A stretch of DNA of 64,000 nt from Prochlorococcus sp. AG-347-J06 (lineage in GTDB: Bacteria; Cyanobacteriota; Cyanobacteriia; PCC-6307; Cyanobiaceae): contig QCBT01000002.1 of NCBI GenBank assembly GCA_003281525.1, positions 1 through 64,000 on the forward strand, written 5' to 3'. Every line of letters starts with the position of its first letter. Positions within the stretch are counted from its first letter, which is position 1. The position numbers and the translations under genes were made by a program. Shown in pieces: positions 32,148 to 40,974 of the stretch. The notes below the pieces were generated by a model. That model worked only from the letters and a program-made list of their open reading frames with translations. It did not search any database and had not been told where the DNA came from.

Positions 32148-32459
32148 ATGCAAAGGTATTTGATTTCCTACGAATTTACTGATGGCGAGGATCAAGAAGA
32201 AGGGGCAGAAATGCTAATTAATTGGTATGAATCAGGTGGGCCCCAAAATAGGCCTGAAAACTATGAGGTTCATTCTTGGATTTTTATGGTTCAAAATGGG
32301 ATTGGACATTCTGTAGTGAGTGCAGATTCTCTTGAGACAATTTGGAAGCAATGGCATCCCTGGAGAAGGTTAATGGATATAAGTATTCAGCCTTGTATGG
32401 ATCTTGATGAGACAGTCGGATTATTCAAAAAACAAAAAATGAATACACGGATAGTCTAA
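32148..32459 (+). CDS. DUF3303-like protein
   Basis: YLISYEFTDG...GAEMLINWYESGGPQNRPENYEVHSWIF. Confidence 0.7.
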   Translation: MQRYLISYEFTDGEDQEEGAEMLINWYESGGPQNRPENYEVHSWIFMVQNGIGHSVVSADSLETIWKQWHPWRRLMDISIQPCMDLDETVGLFKKQKMNTRIV

Positions 32460-32554
32460 AAGTATTTCTAAATTCTAAATATAAATTTCTTTTTAGTAGC
32501 ACCTAATACTACATGCATATTTCACTGCGTTAAAAAGGAAAAGATTAATTTTCC

Positions 32555-32749
32555 ATGATGAATGATTCTTATCACATTTACTTCAAAGGAGAAATTCTTT
32601 TCAAGAATTTAAGTAAAGATGAATTTGAATTTGTTTGGGGAAAACTTTATACATCTTATATAAATGCCCTAAATAATGAACTAACCTACGAATTAGTTAG
32701 CGAAAGCAATATAATTGAGCCGGCCTTTAACCTTGAGCCATCTTACTAA
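32555..32749 (+). CDS. Hypothetical protein
   Basis: 64 aa ORF. Confidence 0.5.
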   Translation: MMNDSYHIYFKGEILFKNLSKDEFEFVWGKLYTSYINALNNELTYELVSESNIIEPAFNLEPSY

Positions 32750-32769
32750 ATCAAGAAATAAATCCTAGA

Positions 32770-33012
32770 TTATGAATAAAACAAGAAAAGCTGTCTCTCT
32801 TTTATTTTGAGGTACTCTTTCTCTTCTTTAGTTATATCTATATAAATTTTATTTGCCTCCATTTCGACATTCGAACTATAAGTTTCAAAGTTTTCATCTC
32901 TTTTAAATAGGGCAACGATGCCAATATCTGTTATAAACCAAATAAAATGATCAGTTTCTCCAATTGGCTCCTTTTTTAAAGAGTCAATAATCAAATCACA
33001 GGTTGAGTCCAC
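32770..33012 (-). CDS. Hypothetical protein
   Basis: 80 aa ORF. Confidence 0.5.
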   Translation of the reverse strand: MDSTCDLIIDSLKKEPIGETDHFIWFITDIGIVALFKRDENFETYSSNVEMEANKIYIDITKEEKEYLKIKERQLFLFYS

Positions 33013-33031
33013 TTAATTATTCTGAGAGATT

Positions 33032-33268
33032 TTAATTGCCCCCGTTGCAATACCTTACAGCCTCAGAATTGGTACCACCATCTTCAATAATTTCTGCAAC
33101 ACATTTATTGAAAAGTTTAGACTCTTTTTTTACTGCACAGAATCCAAAAGCGATTGCAGCTAAAGCTATTGCAGATACGAAGCTAGAACCAAGTTGTATA
33201 AAACCATAGGCAAACATAATGTTTTTCTTTCCAGAACATTTTTTTGAATCCTTTTTTTCTTCTGTCAT
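33032..33268 (-). CDS. Single-TM protein with C-terminal Cys pair (CNGG)
   Basis: TM FVSAIALAAIAFGFCAV then KC...YCNGGN. Confidence 0.55.
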   Translation of the reverse strand: MTEEKKDSKKCSGKKNIMFAYGFIQLGSSFVSAIALAAIAFGFCAVKKESKLFNKCVAEIIEDGGTNSEAVRYCNGGN

Positions 33269-33456
33269 TTAGATTTTTAAAACTTAGTCAACCCTATTTG
33301 ATTAGCTTTAGGTTTGAGAAATATTTGCATAGAGAAAACCGAATTAAACATTTTTTAACCATCTAAGACAAAAATTAAAAATTTCAAGTTTAGATTGATT
33401 TTTCTTCACTTTAATTTTCAAATTGATACATCATGAATAAAAACTTTTTAAATTCT

Positions 33457-33741
33457 TTATCAACATGTGCTCTTGGAATAGATATTTTATCTTTTTATTA
33501 AAAGTAATGATCCCACAGTTATAACAAGAGATTATGATACTTTTTAAACTACATTTTATTTTTTTTTGATGAAGTATTAATACTTAAAATTTTTCTAGAA
33601 AAGCTTGTTTTGATAATGCTCCCGAAGAGTTATCCACTTTTTAAGCGTTTTTCAACAGGGTTTTCCACAATATGTTGATTAAATTTGAATTTCTATGTGC
33701 AAAATCAAATATTATCTTCTTTTGAGAAAAAAATATCCACA
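33457..33741 (+). other. Cluster of DnaA-box-like 9-mers
   Basis: TTATCAACA 33457, TTATCCACT 33630, TTTTCAACA 33649, TTTTCCACA 33661, ATATCCACA 33733, all on + strand. Confidence 0.5.
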
Positions 33742-33801
33742 ATTTTTTTTTGGGATCACTATGATTTCTTTTGTCTTTTAATAATTTCCAGTTCAAATTC
33801 C

Positions 33802-33927
33802 ATGAATTTAAAGGAGACAAAAAAGGATTTAAATCCCGAAATAAAAAAAGAGTTGGAAAAATCTAAGCTCGAAGTTCTTACTAATGAAAATGATTTTTTA
33901 GTCAAAAATTTAAAAAAGGCTGGATGA
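33802..33927 (+). CDS. Small hydrophilic protein (41 aa)
   Basis: MNLKETKKDLNPEIKKELEKSKLEVLTNENDFLVKNLKKAG; ATG inside track ORF 33685-33927. Confidence 0.5.
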   Translation: MNLKETKKDLNPEIKKELEKSKLEVLTNENDFLVKNLKKAG

Positions 33928-34220
33928 TCTATTAAAGCTTTAAAAATTTTTAAACATTAGATTATTTAGACTTCCCATCAAAGACAAAATGATATTTTCT
34001 TGAATGATCACCCAAAAAAGTTTAAGTTTATCAAATATAAAATTTCTATTAAATATACAAACTAATACTCCTGTTACTAAACATATAAAACAAATACTAG
34101 TTATATTATTCAAATCTCAGTAAGAGATCAGATTAGAAATATAAATGGGAAATTGAAAGTTTTTAAAATTATTTGAACATTTATTTTTTTCCTGTACTTG
34201 CACAATAGTTTCTAAAAAAA

Positions 34221-34472
34221 ATGAATATCCAAGAACTTAAAGTCAACTACAAAAAGCTTTTAAACAAAGCTGACAAAGCAAACGGTCGTAAAGAAACAGT
34301 TTCTTACTTAAATCGTGCTGCTAAAATTAAATCAAAAATCTATGCAAAAACTAAAGTAAACTGCTTTAGATGTAATGGAGCAGGTTTTCTAAGAATTTCA
34401 TTAGATGAGACTAAAACGTGTCTATCTTGCTATGGGAAAGGTTTTTTAATTAAAGAAATTCAGCAGGTTTAA
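34221..34472 (+). CDS. DnaJ-type zinc-finger microprotein
   Basis: Two CxxCxGxG repeats: CFRCNGAGF and CLSCYGKGF. Confidence 0.65.
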   Translation: MNIQELKVNYKKLLNKADKANGRKETVSYLNRAAKIKSKIYAKTKVNCFRCNGAGFLRISLDETKTCLSCYGKGFLIKEIQQV

Positions 34473-34487
34473 AAAATTTGATTGTTC

Positions 34488-34643
34488 ATGAAAGATCTCA
34501 TTCAAGCTCACAAAAAAATAATTAAAACAGTAAAAGAACAAATGGGATTTTCTGATTATGGGATGTACTGGTTGGCTTTCCTAGAAGGGGGTTTAACAAT
34601 ATGGTTGCTGGATAGAATATTTTTCCACTGGTTAAAGTTTTAA
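34488..34643 (+). CDS. Small hydrophobic protein (51 aa)
   Basis: MKDLIQAHKKIIKTVKEQMGFSDYGMYWLAFLEGGLTIWLLDRIFFHWLKF; not in ORF track. Confidence 0.5.
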   Translation: MKDLIQAHKKIIKTVKEQMGFSDYGMYWLAFLEGGLTIWLLDRIFFHWLKF

Positions 34644-34734
34644 TTTTTATTTAAGTCAAAAAAATTTCTGCAAGTATTAAATGAATTAATTTATCGAAAC
34701 CATTTGAAAAGTTGTAGGATGGTAAAAAACTAAT

Positions 34735-34962
34735 ATGCAAGTACTCGGATTAATTCTTCTTCTAGCTAGTAGCTGGTATTTATGGAAATTAACATCAAAC
34801 TTTCTTGATGAACCAACAAAAAAAGAACTGACTAATAGTTTAAATAACCTTAAAAACAAATTCTCTGAGGGAAAACAAAATTTCTCTAAAGCAAAAATAA
34901 GCGAAGCTTGGGAAAAATACAAAGCAGAAGGTGGAGCTTTATCTAATAAAGAAAAAAGCTAG
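34735..34962 (+). CDS. Small TM-anchored helical protein
   Basis: N-terminal TM LGLILLLASSWYLW then charged helix. Confidence 0.6.
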   Translation: MQVLGLILLLASSWYLWKLTSNFLDEPTKKELTNSLNNLKNKFSEGKQNFSKAKISEAWEKYKAEGGALSNKEKS

Positions 34963-35216
34963 TGGACTTTTTTATTATTACAAGTCTCACTAAAGATATT
35001 TCTAGAATTGATCTAATTGGTATTTTGATTGGTCATTTAATTTTTGGTGTTGCATTGACACAGCTTTTAGATTGGACGTGGTTAAAAAAACTTATGAGTG
35101 AAGAAGATAAAACAAGGATGCTCAAAAGCTATACATGGAAAGACTTATTAGTAGATGGAGCAATTATTACGGTAGTTCTAGGAGTAATCTTTTTGATAAT
35201 TAGTATTTTTCTATAA
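34962..35216 (+). CDS. Two-TM hypothetical protein
   Basis: GTG start overlaps preceding TAG stop; two hydrophobic segments. Confidence 0.55.
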   Translation: MDFFIITSLTKDISRIDLIGILIGHLIFGVALTQLLDWTWLKKLMSEEDKTRMLKSYTWKDLLVDGAIITVVLGVIFLIISIFL

Positions 35217-35306
35217 ATGAACGTAACTTATATCCTTTTAGTTTTTTTAATGATGTCAATTGTGATTTTCACTCAAATAATCAATTCCTACGATAAATCA
35301 AAATAA
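35217..35306 (+). CDS. 29-aa single-TM microprotein
   Basis: MNVTYILLVFLMMSIVIFTQIINSYDKSK; ATG directly follows upstream stop. Confidence 0.55.
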   Translation: MNVTYILLVFLMMSIVIFTQIINSYDKSK

Positions 35307-35408
35307 ATGACAGAAGTAACAAGCAACTCCTCAACTGGGTGGTACTTAATCGCTTTGGTAAGCACTTTATCTTTTTTAGCCTTAATTTACTTTGGCCAAA
35401 AAAGATAG
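35307..35408 (+). CDS. 33-aa single-TM microprotein
   Basis: MTEVTSNSSTGWYLIALVSTLSFLALIYFGQKR; ATG directly follows upstream stop. Confidence 0.55.
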   Translation: MTEVTSNSSTGWYLIALVSTLSFLALIYFGQKR

Positions 35409-35441
35409 ATTAAATTTTAAAAGACTATTTAAATTCATTAA

Positions 35442-35476
35442 AAAAGCTCTGCAACTACTTGAGATGCAGAGCTTTT
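35442..35476. terminator. Intrinsic terminator, perfect 12-bp stem
   Basis: AAAAGCTCTGCA ... TGCAGAGCTTTT with 11-nt loop, following the microprotein stack. Confidence 0.85.
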
Positions 35477-35513
35477 GATTTTTAAGTGATTGATTTATAT
35501 AAATCTATTAATT

Positions 35514-35648
35514 ATGAAACCTTTTTTCTTAATTAAAGAAAAAGAGACCGATGAATGTGATGAAGATACTGAATTCACGGTCCCTTTGATAACCGCATTT
35601 TTCGGTAGATACGACAATGAATCACCTCCTTTACTAATGTTTTTTTAA
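35514..35648 (+). CDS. Small acidic hypothetical protein (44 aa)
   Basis: MKPFFLIKEKETDECDEDTEFTVPLITAFFGRYDNESPPLLMFF; not in ORF track. Confidence 0.45.
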   Translation: MKPFFLIKEKETDECDEDTEFTVPLITAFFGRYDNESPPLLMFF

Positions 35649-35749
35649 AGATAACTAAAAGAATTAAACAAGGAAAGAAATATGTTAAAAATTTAAAAGT
35701 TTTTTAACAAATCTAAGATATAAATCTCTTCAATATAAAGGTAAAGATA

Positions 35750-36415
35750 TTACCAGGGCAAAATTTCTCCGTTAGAATGCCAAAACATCCCCGAGTTATT
35801 TTTATTTAAAGAATCAATACGTTTTAAGAGGCCATTTGCTGATTCTTCAGGACTAATTCCATTTCTTGTAAAGCCAGTCATTCTTGTACTCACTAACCCA
35901 GGATGCAAAATAGCTACATAAATATCTTCTCTTGATAAATCTATGGAAAGTGATTTTGCTGCCATAGACAAGGCTACCTTAGACATCCTGTAACCATAAG
36001 AACTTCCTGATGTATTATCTTCAATAGATCCCATTCTACTTGTGATAAAAGCAACTTTAGAAGATCTCTTTAAAAGATGTTTAAGTGATTGAGTCATACA
36101 TATTGGGCTCAATGCATTGACTTCAAATTGACGCATAATACTTTTCTTATCTAAGTTTTCGAAGGAATTAAATTCATAAATTCCTGCATTATGAATTAAG
36201 CAATCTAAATTAACTCCAGATAGTTTTTTACACAAATTTGTTATCGACTCATTTGAAGAAATTTCTATATTCTCTTCAATTCTCACTCCTAAATCTCTAA
36301 GTTCTTTTGAAGCTTTCCTACACGTTGCAATTACATTATCTCCCCTCTCGTGAATTTGCCTACATAATTCTAATCCAATACCCCTATTTGATCCTGTAAT
36401 TAGAAAAGTCGACAT
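35750..36415 (-). CDS. Short-chain dehydrogenase/reductase
   Basis: TGSNRGIGLEL, HNAG, SSYGYRMSK (YxxxK). Confidence 0.92.
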   Translation of the reverse strand: MSTFLITGSNRGIGLELCRQIHERGDNVIATCRKASKELRDLGVRIEENIEISSNESITNLCKKLSGVNLDCLIHNAGIYEFNSFENLDKKSIMRQFEVNALSPICMTQSLKHLLKRSSKVAFITSRMGSIEDNTSGSSYGYRMSKVALSMAAKSLSIDLSREDIYVAILHPGLVSTRMTGFTRNGISPEESANGLLKRIDSLNKNNSGMFWHSNGEILPW

Positions 36416-36588
36416 CTCTAAACTAAAAATAAAAAATTAATCTAAATCCAAATATAAAAGAAAACGAACTAGAAAAAGAAAAAATTTATAAAATTCCTTA
36501 TTAGATTTTTTAAGGTTATGATGGGTTATGAAATCTAAAAGAATTTATAAAAGAAAGCAAAGATACTTTTATCATCAAAATTTAATGT

Positions 36589-36795
36589 ATGGAAATGTTC
36601 AATCAAGAATTTATACAAGAGATTATTAGGTTAACGTGGAGAAATCCTGCTTTTATGGCTATAGCTATTGCGTTAGTTTGGCTTATCCCACAATTATTTA
36701 TCAGAAAAATAATGGCAAAAAAATATGAACAAAGAAAAATAGAAATTCAGAAAAATAAAATTCAGAAGCTTTATCCAACTACTACTTCTAAATAA
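36589..36795 (+). CDS. Small single-TM protein
   Basis: TM FMAIAIALVWLIPQLFI. Confidence 0.5.
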   Translation: MEMFNQEFIQEIIRLTWRNPAFMAIAIALVWLIPQLFIRKIMAKKYEQRKIEIQKNKIQKLYPTTTSK

Positions 36796-36854
36796 GATTT
36801 TTATTTATAAGATGATCCAGTGAATCAAAAAATACTTTTTGCATCTAAGTAAAT

Positions 36855-37046
36855 ATGACCTACAAAATAATTAGAATTGATGGGAAAGATGACGAATTAA
36901 CAGCTCAAAGTTTTGATAAGTATTCAGATGCTTACGATTTATTAGAGGAAATATATGGAGATTTATGTTGTTCAGATGCTGATTATGGAGACATAACCTA
37001 TTACGATATTGTGGAAAATAATTTAAAAAATATTAATGGAGAATAA
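36855..37046 (+). CDS. Hypothetical acidic protein
   Basis: 63 aa; overlaps next ORF by 11 nt. Confidence 0.55.
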   Translation: MTYKIIRIDGKDDELTAQSFDKYSDAYDLLEEIYGDLCCSDADYGDITYYDIVENNLKNINGE

Positions 37047-37245
37047 AAAATGGGCTCCCTCCCAAGAAGAAAATTTAGGGGTAATAACGAATGTATATGA
37101 ATTCATTAAAGAAGAACTTTCAGAACTTCAAAAAGAAACTGGATGTCCTGATTCATTTATTTATGATTTTATTGGCAAAATTCAGAATGAATGGCATCCT
37201 GAATCTTGCCACTCCATAGTTAGAAATAAAAAAAGGAAAAATTAG
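37036..37245 (+). CDS. Hypothetical protein
   Basis: 69 aa, EWHPESCHSIV. Confidence 0.55.
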   Translation: MENKKWAPSQEENLGVITNVYEFIKEELSELQKETGCPDSFIYDFIGKIQNEWHPESCHSIVRNKKRKN

Positions 37246-37315
37246 AAAATATTAAATCTTCAACTCAAATTTATAAAACTTCTTTAATATAATCTGAATT
37301 TAAAAATATTAAAGC

Positions 37316-37402
37316 ATGATTATTAGAATACTAGGTATCGTACTTATCCTTGGTACGATTGCTTATTATGGTTTAGTTTTGACTGGGCAAAGCAACCTTT
37401 AG
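37316..37402 (+). CDS. 28-aa single-TM microprotein
   Basis: MIIRILGIVLILGTIAYYGLVLTGQSNL; not in ORF track. Confidence 0.5.
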   Translation: MIIRILGIVLILGTIAYYGLVLTGQSNL

Positions 37403-37425
37403 TTTTTTCAACTTTTAAATTTCTT

Positions 37426-37638
37426 ATGAAATGGCCTCCTACTCTTTGTTGGACAGCACCAAAAACTATTAATGGTAATAGGCATTTTGAAGTGAAAGCA
37501 TATGGTGGTAAAAATGAAGATAGATGGGTTGATATTTTTCCTACCAAAAATAAAAAAGATATTAAAAGGATCCCATGGATAAAACTAAAATCAGAATGGA
37601 CTTCTGGATGGTTAAGGCTCCCAAAAGATAAAGATTAA
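37426..37638 (+). CDS. Trp-rich small protein resembling TIGR02450
   Basis: CWTAPKTINGNRHFEVKAYG...WIKLKSEWTSGWLRLP. Confidence 0.6.
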   Translation: MKWPPTLCWTAPKTINGNRHFEVKAYGGKNEDRWVDIFPTKNKKDIKRIPWIKLKSEWTSGWLRLPKDKD

Positions 37639-37737
37639 TTTGTCTATGTAAACAAATATTATTAACCAGAAAACTGTAAAAAATAATACCTAACGAAAAA
37701 AAAATAACTTCTAAAATTTTTAAAATGCTTCGTTAAT

Positions 37738-37911
37738 ATGCAGCCAGAACCGAAGAAAAAACTCCCTAATAAAAAAGTTATAAGTTCAGCAAAATTTGAG
37801 GCTAAAGAGCAATTCACAAAATCTGCATTAGAAAATTTAAAAACAGAAAATGAAAGGCTTGTTAATTCACTAAAAAAATCTGGGGAAATTAAAGAATCAA
37901 AAAGAAAATAG
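37738..37911 (+). CDS. Small hydrophilic protein (57 aa)
   Basis: MQPEPKKKLPNKKVISSAKFEAKEQFTKSALENLKTENERLVNSLKKSGEIKESKRK; not in ORF track. Confidence 0.5.
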   Translation: MQPEPKKKLPNKKVISSAKFEAKEQFTKSALENLKTENERLVNSLKKSGEIKESKRK

Positions 37912-37962
37912 ACTTACGGTATTAAAAAATTTTTATTATGATGTTAATTTATAGACTGGGAA

Positions 37963-38082
37963 ATGATTGAAAAAATCTCTCTAGCAAATTCTCATTTACC
38001 TCAACTAATTGGGTTCGTACTCATGTCGATTGGTTATACATTAGGCAATAAATTTTACCTTCCTGAAATCAAACAAAAATAA
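37963..38082 (+). CDS. 39-aa hydrophobic microprotein
   Basis: MIEKISLANSHLPQLIGFVLMSIGYTLGNKFYLPEIKQK; not in ORF track. Confidence 0.45.
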   Translation: MIEKISLANSHLPQLIGFVLMSIGYTLGNKFYLPEIKQK

Positions 38083-38429
38083 TAATTCCTATTTATTGAA
38101 CATTTTAAATAAATTATATTAAATTTATATTCCTAGTAAAAAATTAATACATTATCTGATTTGACGAAGCAAATTTTAAAGCTTTCTGAAATTCAATTAA
38201 GAAAAGTCATAGGATATAACTAACACATTACTGTAACACTTTAGTTTTTACAAGTGTCAAATCCAAAGAAAAAGTAAGAATTCATACTATTTTTTTTTAA
38301 ATATGTTACATTTATTAATAATTCAGCTTAAGTTTTCCTCTGTCAATAAAGCAGAAATAAGGAAATGTTTGATACATACAAATGTCTTTACTCTTTGGCT
38401 TACTAATTGATCACACATGAAATATAAAA

Positions 38430-38684
38430 ATGGATGCTCTTACTAGTTTTATAGTTGTTATCATCGCAATTACTATTCAATTCTCTTTATACGCCATCAA
38501 AAGGTTGCAGGAACCTTTAGAACCAAATTATTTGATTGATAAAAATTCGAAAAATATAAAAAACTACATGGGTAAATTTTGGAAAAATGCCGAAATAACA
38601 AATGGGAGATTAGCTATGATTGGTTTTTTAGCTTTGATAATAAACTACGGTTTTTTTGGGTGGATAATACCTGGTTTTATTTAA
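38430..38684 (+). CDS. High-light-inducible (Hli) protein
   Basis: AEITNGRLAMIGFLAL chlorophyll-binding motif. Confidence 0.85.
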   Translation: MDALTSFIVVIIAITIQFSLYAIKRLQEPLEPNYLIDKNSKNIKNYMGKFWKNAEITNGRLAMIGFLALIINYGFFGWIIPGFI

Positions 38685-38777
38685 AAATAAATACATTAAA
38701 GTTTTAAATAAAATAAATCTCTCGTTCAAAACAAACTCTCCTTTTAAAAAAAAAATTTTTATTATGAATAAAAACAA

Positions 38778-38975
38778 TTGAGTAATTCTGATTTTGATAA
38801 AAATGGATTAGACAGCTATGGAATACATTGGCTTCAATACGCTGCTTTTGCTGTCTCTGGTTTTGCTATATTTACAACCTGGGCATTTTTTTATGATGAA
38901 AGATTCCACAACTTTGTAATGAATATTTTTAGGGTTATTAACTGCAGCGGGTTCAACTGTAATGGAGCATTTTAA
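38778..38975 (+). CDS. Small single-TM protein (TTG start)
   Basis: TM YAAFAVSGFAIFTTWAFF. Confidence 0.45.
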   Translation: MSNSDFDKNGLDSYGIHWLQYAAFAVSGFAIFTTWAFFYDERFHNFVMNIFRVINCSGFNCNGAF

Positions 38976-38981
38976 AATTCT

Positions 38982-39164
38982 ATGGCTAACCCAGATCAAA
39001 AAACAATATTAATTGATAATGCTTTTGAGGAAATAAAAAACATTTGTATAAATCTTCAAAAAGATACTGATGCTTCGAATTTGGAAGTTAAAAGTTTACT
39101 AAAACTAATTATTAATGAATGGGAAGAAAAAGAAGAAAAAAAAACTGGTTTTGGATTCAGGTAA
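38982..39164 (+). CDS. Hypothetical protein
   Basis: 60 aa helical ORF. Confidence 0.5.
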   Translation: MANPDQKTILIDNAFEEIKNICINLQKDTDASNLEVKSLLKLIINEWEEKEEKKTGFGFR

Positions 39165-39458
39165 AGTTAGCCACTATCTAAGAAAATACTTAGGCCTCAA
39201 ATCATTTTATTATGATCAGATTTTTTACTTCTAAAATTTAATATTTATAATTTACATTTTTTAGGAAGAAATTGAGAAGGAATGAATCTCAAAAAGAAGA
39301 TTCATTCCAGATTTAGCATTAGTTTTATCTAGATTTAAATTTTATAATTTAACTCCTCTGGTGGACTGTCAATCATTAGATCCCTCCTATTCAACAAGTT
39401 AAACCTACGCCTTACATATTAATAAAGTAAATCAGTAAAAATGCTGATTTATTATTTT

Positions 39459-39560
39459 CTAAAATGTTTGAATTAAAGATGCCAATTCTGGTGCATCTAA
39501 TAAAAGTGCAAAAAATGTAAGCACAACTAATAAAAATATGGAAAAGTAGAATTGAATCAT
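39459..39560 (-). CDS. 33-aa single-TM microprotein
   Basis: MIQFYFSIFLLVVLTFFALLLDAPELASLIQTF; not in ORF track. Confidence 0.5.
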   Translation of the reverse strand: MIQFYFSIFLLVVLTFFALLLDAPELASLIQTF

Positions 39561-39660
39561 GATCCAAAATTACTTAAAAAGAATTTTTTAAGTTGTATAA
39601 AATAATGCTTTGTTTACATAATTAAATATCTCTACCTAGAGAAGTTTAATTAGAGAATAA

Positions 39661-39894
39661 TTAAGATGCTTCAGGAGAAAATATCGTCCTATTTTTTTGC
39701 CAATACTCACAGCCTTTAAGTAAATGATCACCCTGTGGTATGAGTTTTTCGTATTTTGGACAGATCAAGATAGTAGCAAAAGTTTCTGTAGTGCTGTAGC
39801 GAAAGTGATTGCAAGTAATACAAATCTTTGTTCGTTTTCGTTTTAGGGTAGATTCTTTTAAATATTCCCATTTTGACGGATTTACCTTGATCAT
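39661..39894 (-). CDS. Small Cys-containing protein, possible zinc-binding
   Basis: CITCNHF...CPKYEKL...GCEYW. Confidence 0.55.
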   Translation of the reverse strand: MIKVNPSKWEYLKESTLKRKRTKICITCNHFRYSTTETFATILICPKYEKLIPQGDHLLKGCEYWQKNRTIFSPEAS

Positions 39895-39896
39895 GA

Positions 39897-40187
39897 TTAC
39901 TGGAATTTATTAGTAACAATTTGCCAACCTCCTGAAATTAATTCATTCCATGTTTCACAAGCACACTCAATAGAATGAAGTCTTGAATTTTTAATTTGGG
40001 CTGGTTCACCTAATTCATTTGCATAGAAAAGATGAGTATATACTTTTAAGTTATTAGATACAGATTTCTTATAACTCTCAAATAAAATTAATAAACCACT
40101 TTTTTTGTTAAACAACCAGCCAGTTGGGGGGTCAATAAGGCTGCCACGATAAAAATAAGCCCGAACATTAGCAACTCCTGAAGTCAT
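39897..40187 (-). CDS. Hypothetical protein, paralog of 42334-42633
   Basis: GWLF...LILF...YANELGEPAQIKNS...W shared with second copy. Confidence 0.65.
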   Translation of the reverse strand: MTSGVANVRAYFYRGSLIDPPTGWLFNKKSGLLILFESYKKSVSNNLKVYTHLFYANELGEPAQIKNSRLHSIECACETWNELISGGWQIVTNKFQ

Positions 40188-40210
40188 TAAGATAATACAG
40201 TTGTACTATT

Positions 40211-40239
40211 AATATAAATGTACTACTCCTGGACGTCAA
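40211..40239 (-). promoter_or_regulatory. Sigma70-type promoter of 39897-40187 gene
   Basis: TTGACG (-35) and TATATT (-10), 17-nt spacer, duplicated at the paralog. Confidence 0.6.
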
Positions 40240-40379
40240 GTATTCATCAAATAAATTATTTAAATACGAAATTTATTTCCCAGAAATAATCTGCTGTAAA
40301 CTTCTTATTTGGTAATAGTGTATACAAGTAACACCTTAAAAAGGAAAATAACATTAAAGAGTATATTCGGAAGAATGCA

Positions 40380-40616
40380 ATGTATCGAAATCCCTTTTAT
40401 TTAGGATGGAATAAAGGTTGGTCTTTTTTATTTTTTTTAGAGGGTGGCATTGCAAAAATTGAAGCAAAAGGTTTTGGTATATCTATTACAACAAAAGTTG
40501 AGAAAGGAGAATCACCCCTAGAATCTGCGGATAGATTAGTCTCGAAAGAGCAAAGAATTAGAAAATCAAGATATTATTCATGGATTAAATCTATTAATGA
40601 AAAGACAATAAATTAA
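40380..40616 (+). CDS. Hypothetical protein
   Basis: 78 aa ORF. Confidence 0.5.
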   Translation: MYRNPFYLGWNKGWSFLFFLEGGIAKIEAKGFGISITTKVEKGESPLESADRLVSKEQRIRKSRYYSWIKSINEKTIN

Positions 40617-40685
40617 GCAATCCTTCAATTACTAAAGTAATTTGTTGACAATCAATTTAAAATAGAAATTAATTATTTATTTTTC

Positions 40686-40943
40686 GTGTCTAATAAATTT
40701 TATGAATGGTGGAAAAACCATAGAAAAGTTGTAACCTATGGAGCTTTTATAATCTTGTTTGGTTCTTATTTATCTCCTATTGTCAAAGAAGCAAAATACA
40801 AAAACCTATGTATTAAGTACTCTACTAAAGGAGCTTTAACTAAATTTAATAAGGACGATATAGGGGAAACTTTACTAGAGGAGACAGGTTTGAACGTTGA
40901 TGAATTAGCAAAGATTGAAGGTTATAAGAATTGCATTAATTAA
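40686..40943 (+). CDS. Single-TM protein with two C-terminal cysteines
   Basis: TM then YLSPIVKEAKYKNLC...NCIN, resembles 12830-13267. Confidence 0.55.
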   Translation: MSNKFYEWWKNHRKVVTYGAFIILFGSYLSPIVKEAKYKNLCIKYSTKGALTKFNKDDIGETLLEETGLNVDELAKIEGYKNCIN

Positions 40944-40974
40944 AAAGTTCACAAAAATTAAGCTGAGTTTCTAA

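Noticed and set aside
36528-36629. 33-aa basic ORF MKSKRIYKRKQRYFYHQNLMYGNVQSRIYTRDY
   Set aside because: Overlaps the more plausible TM ORF 36589-36795 in another frame and has no independent support.
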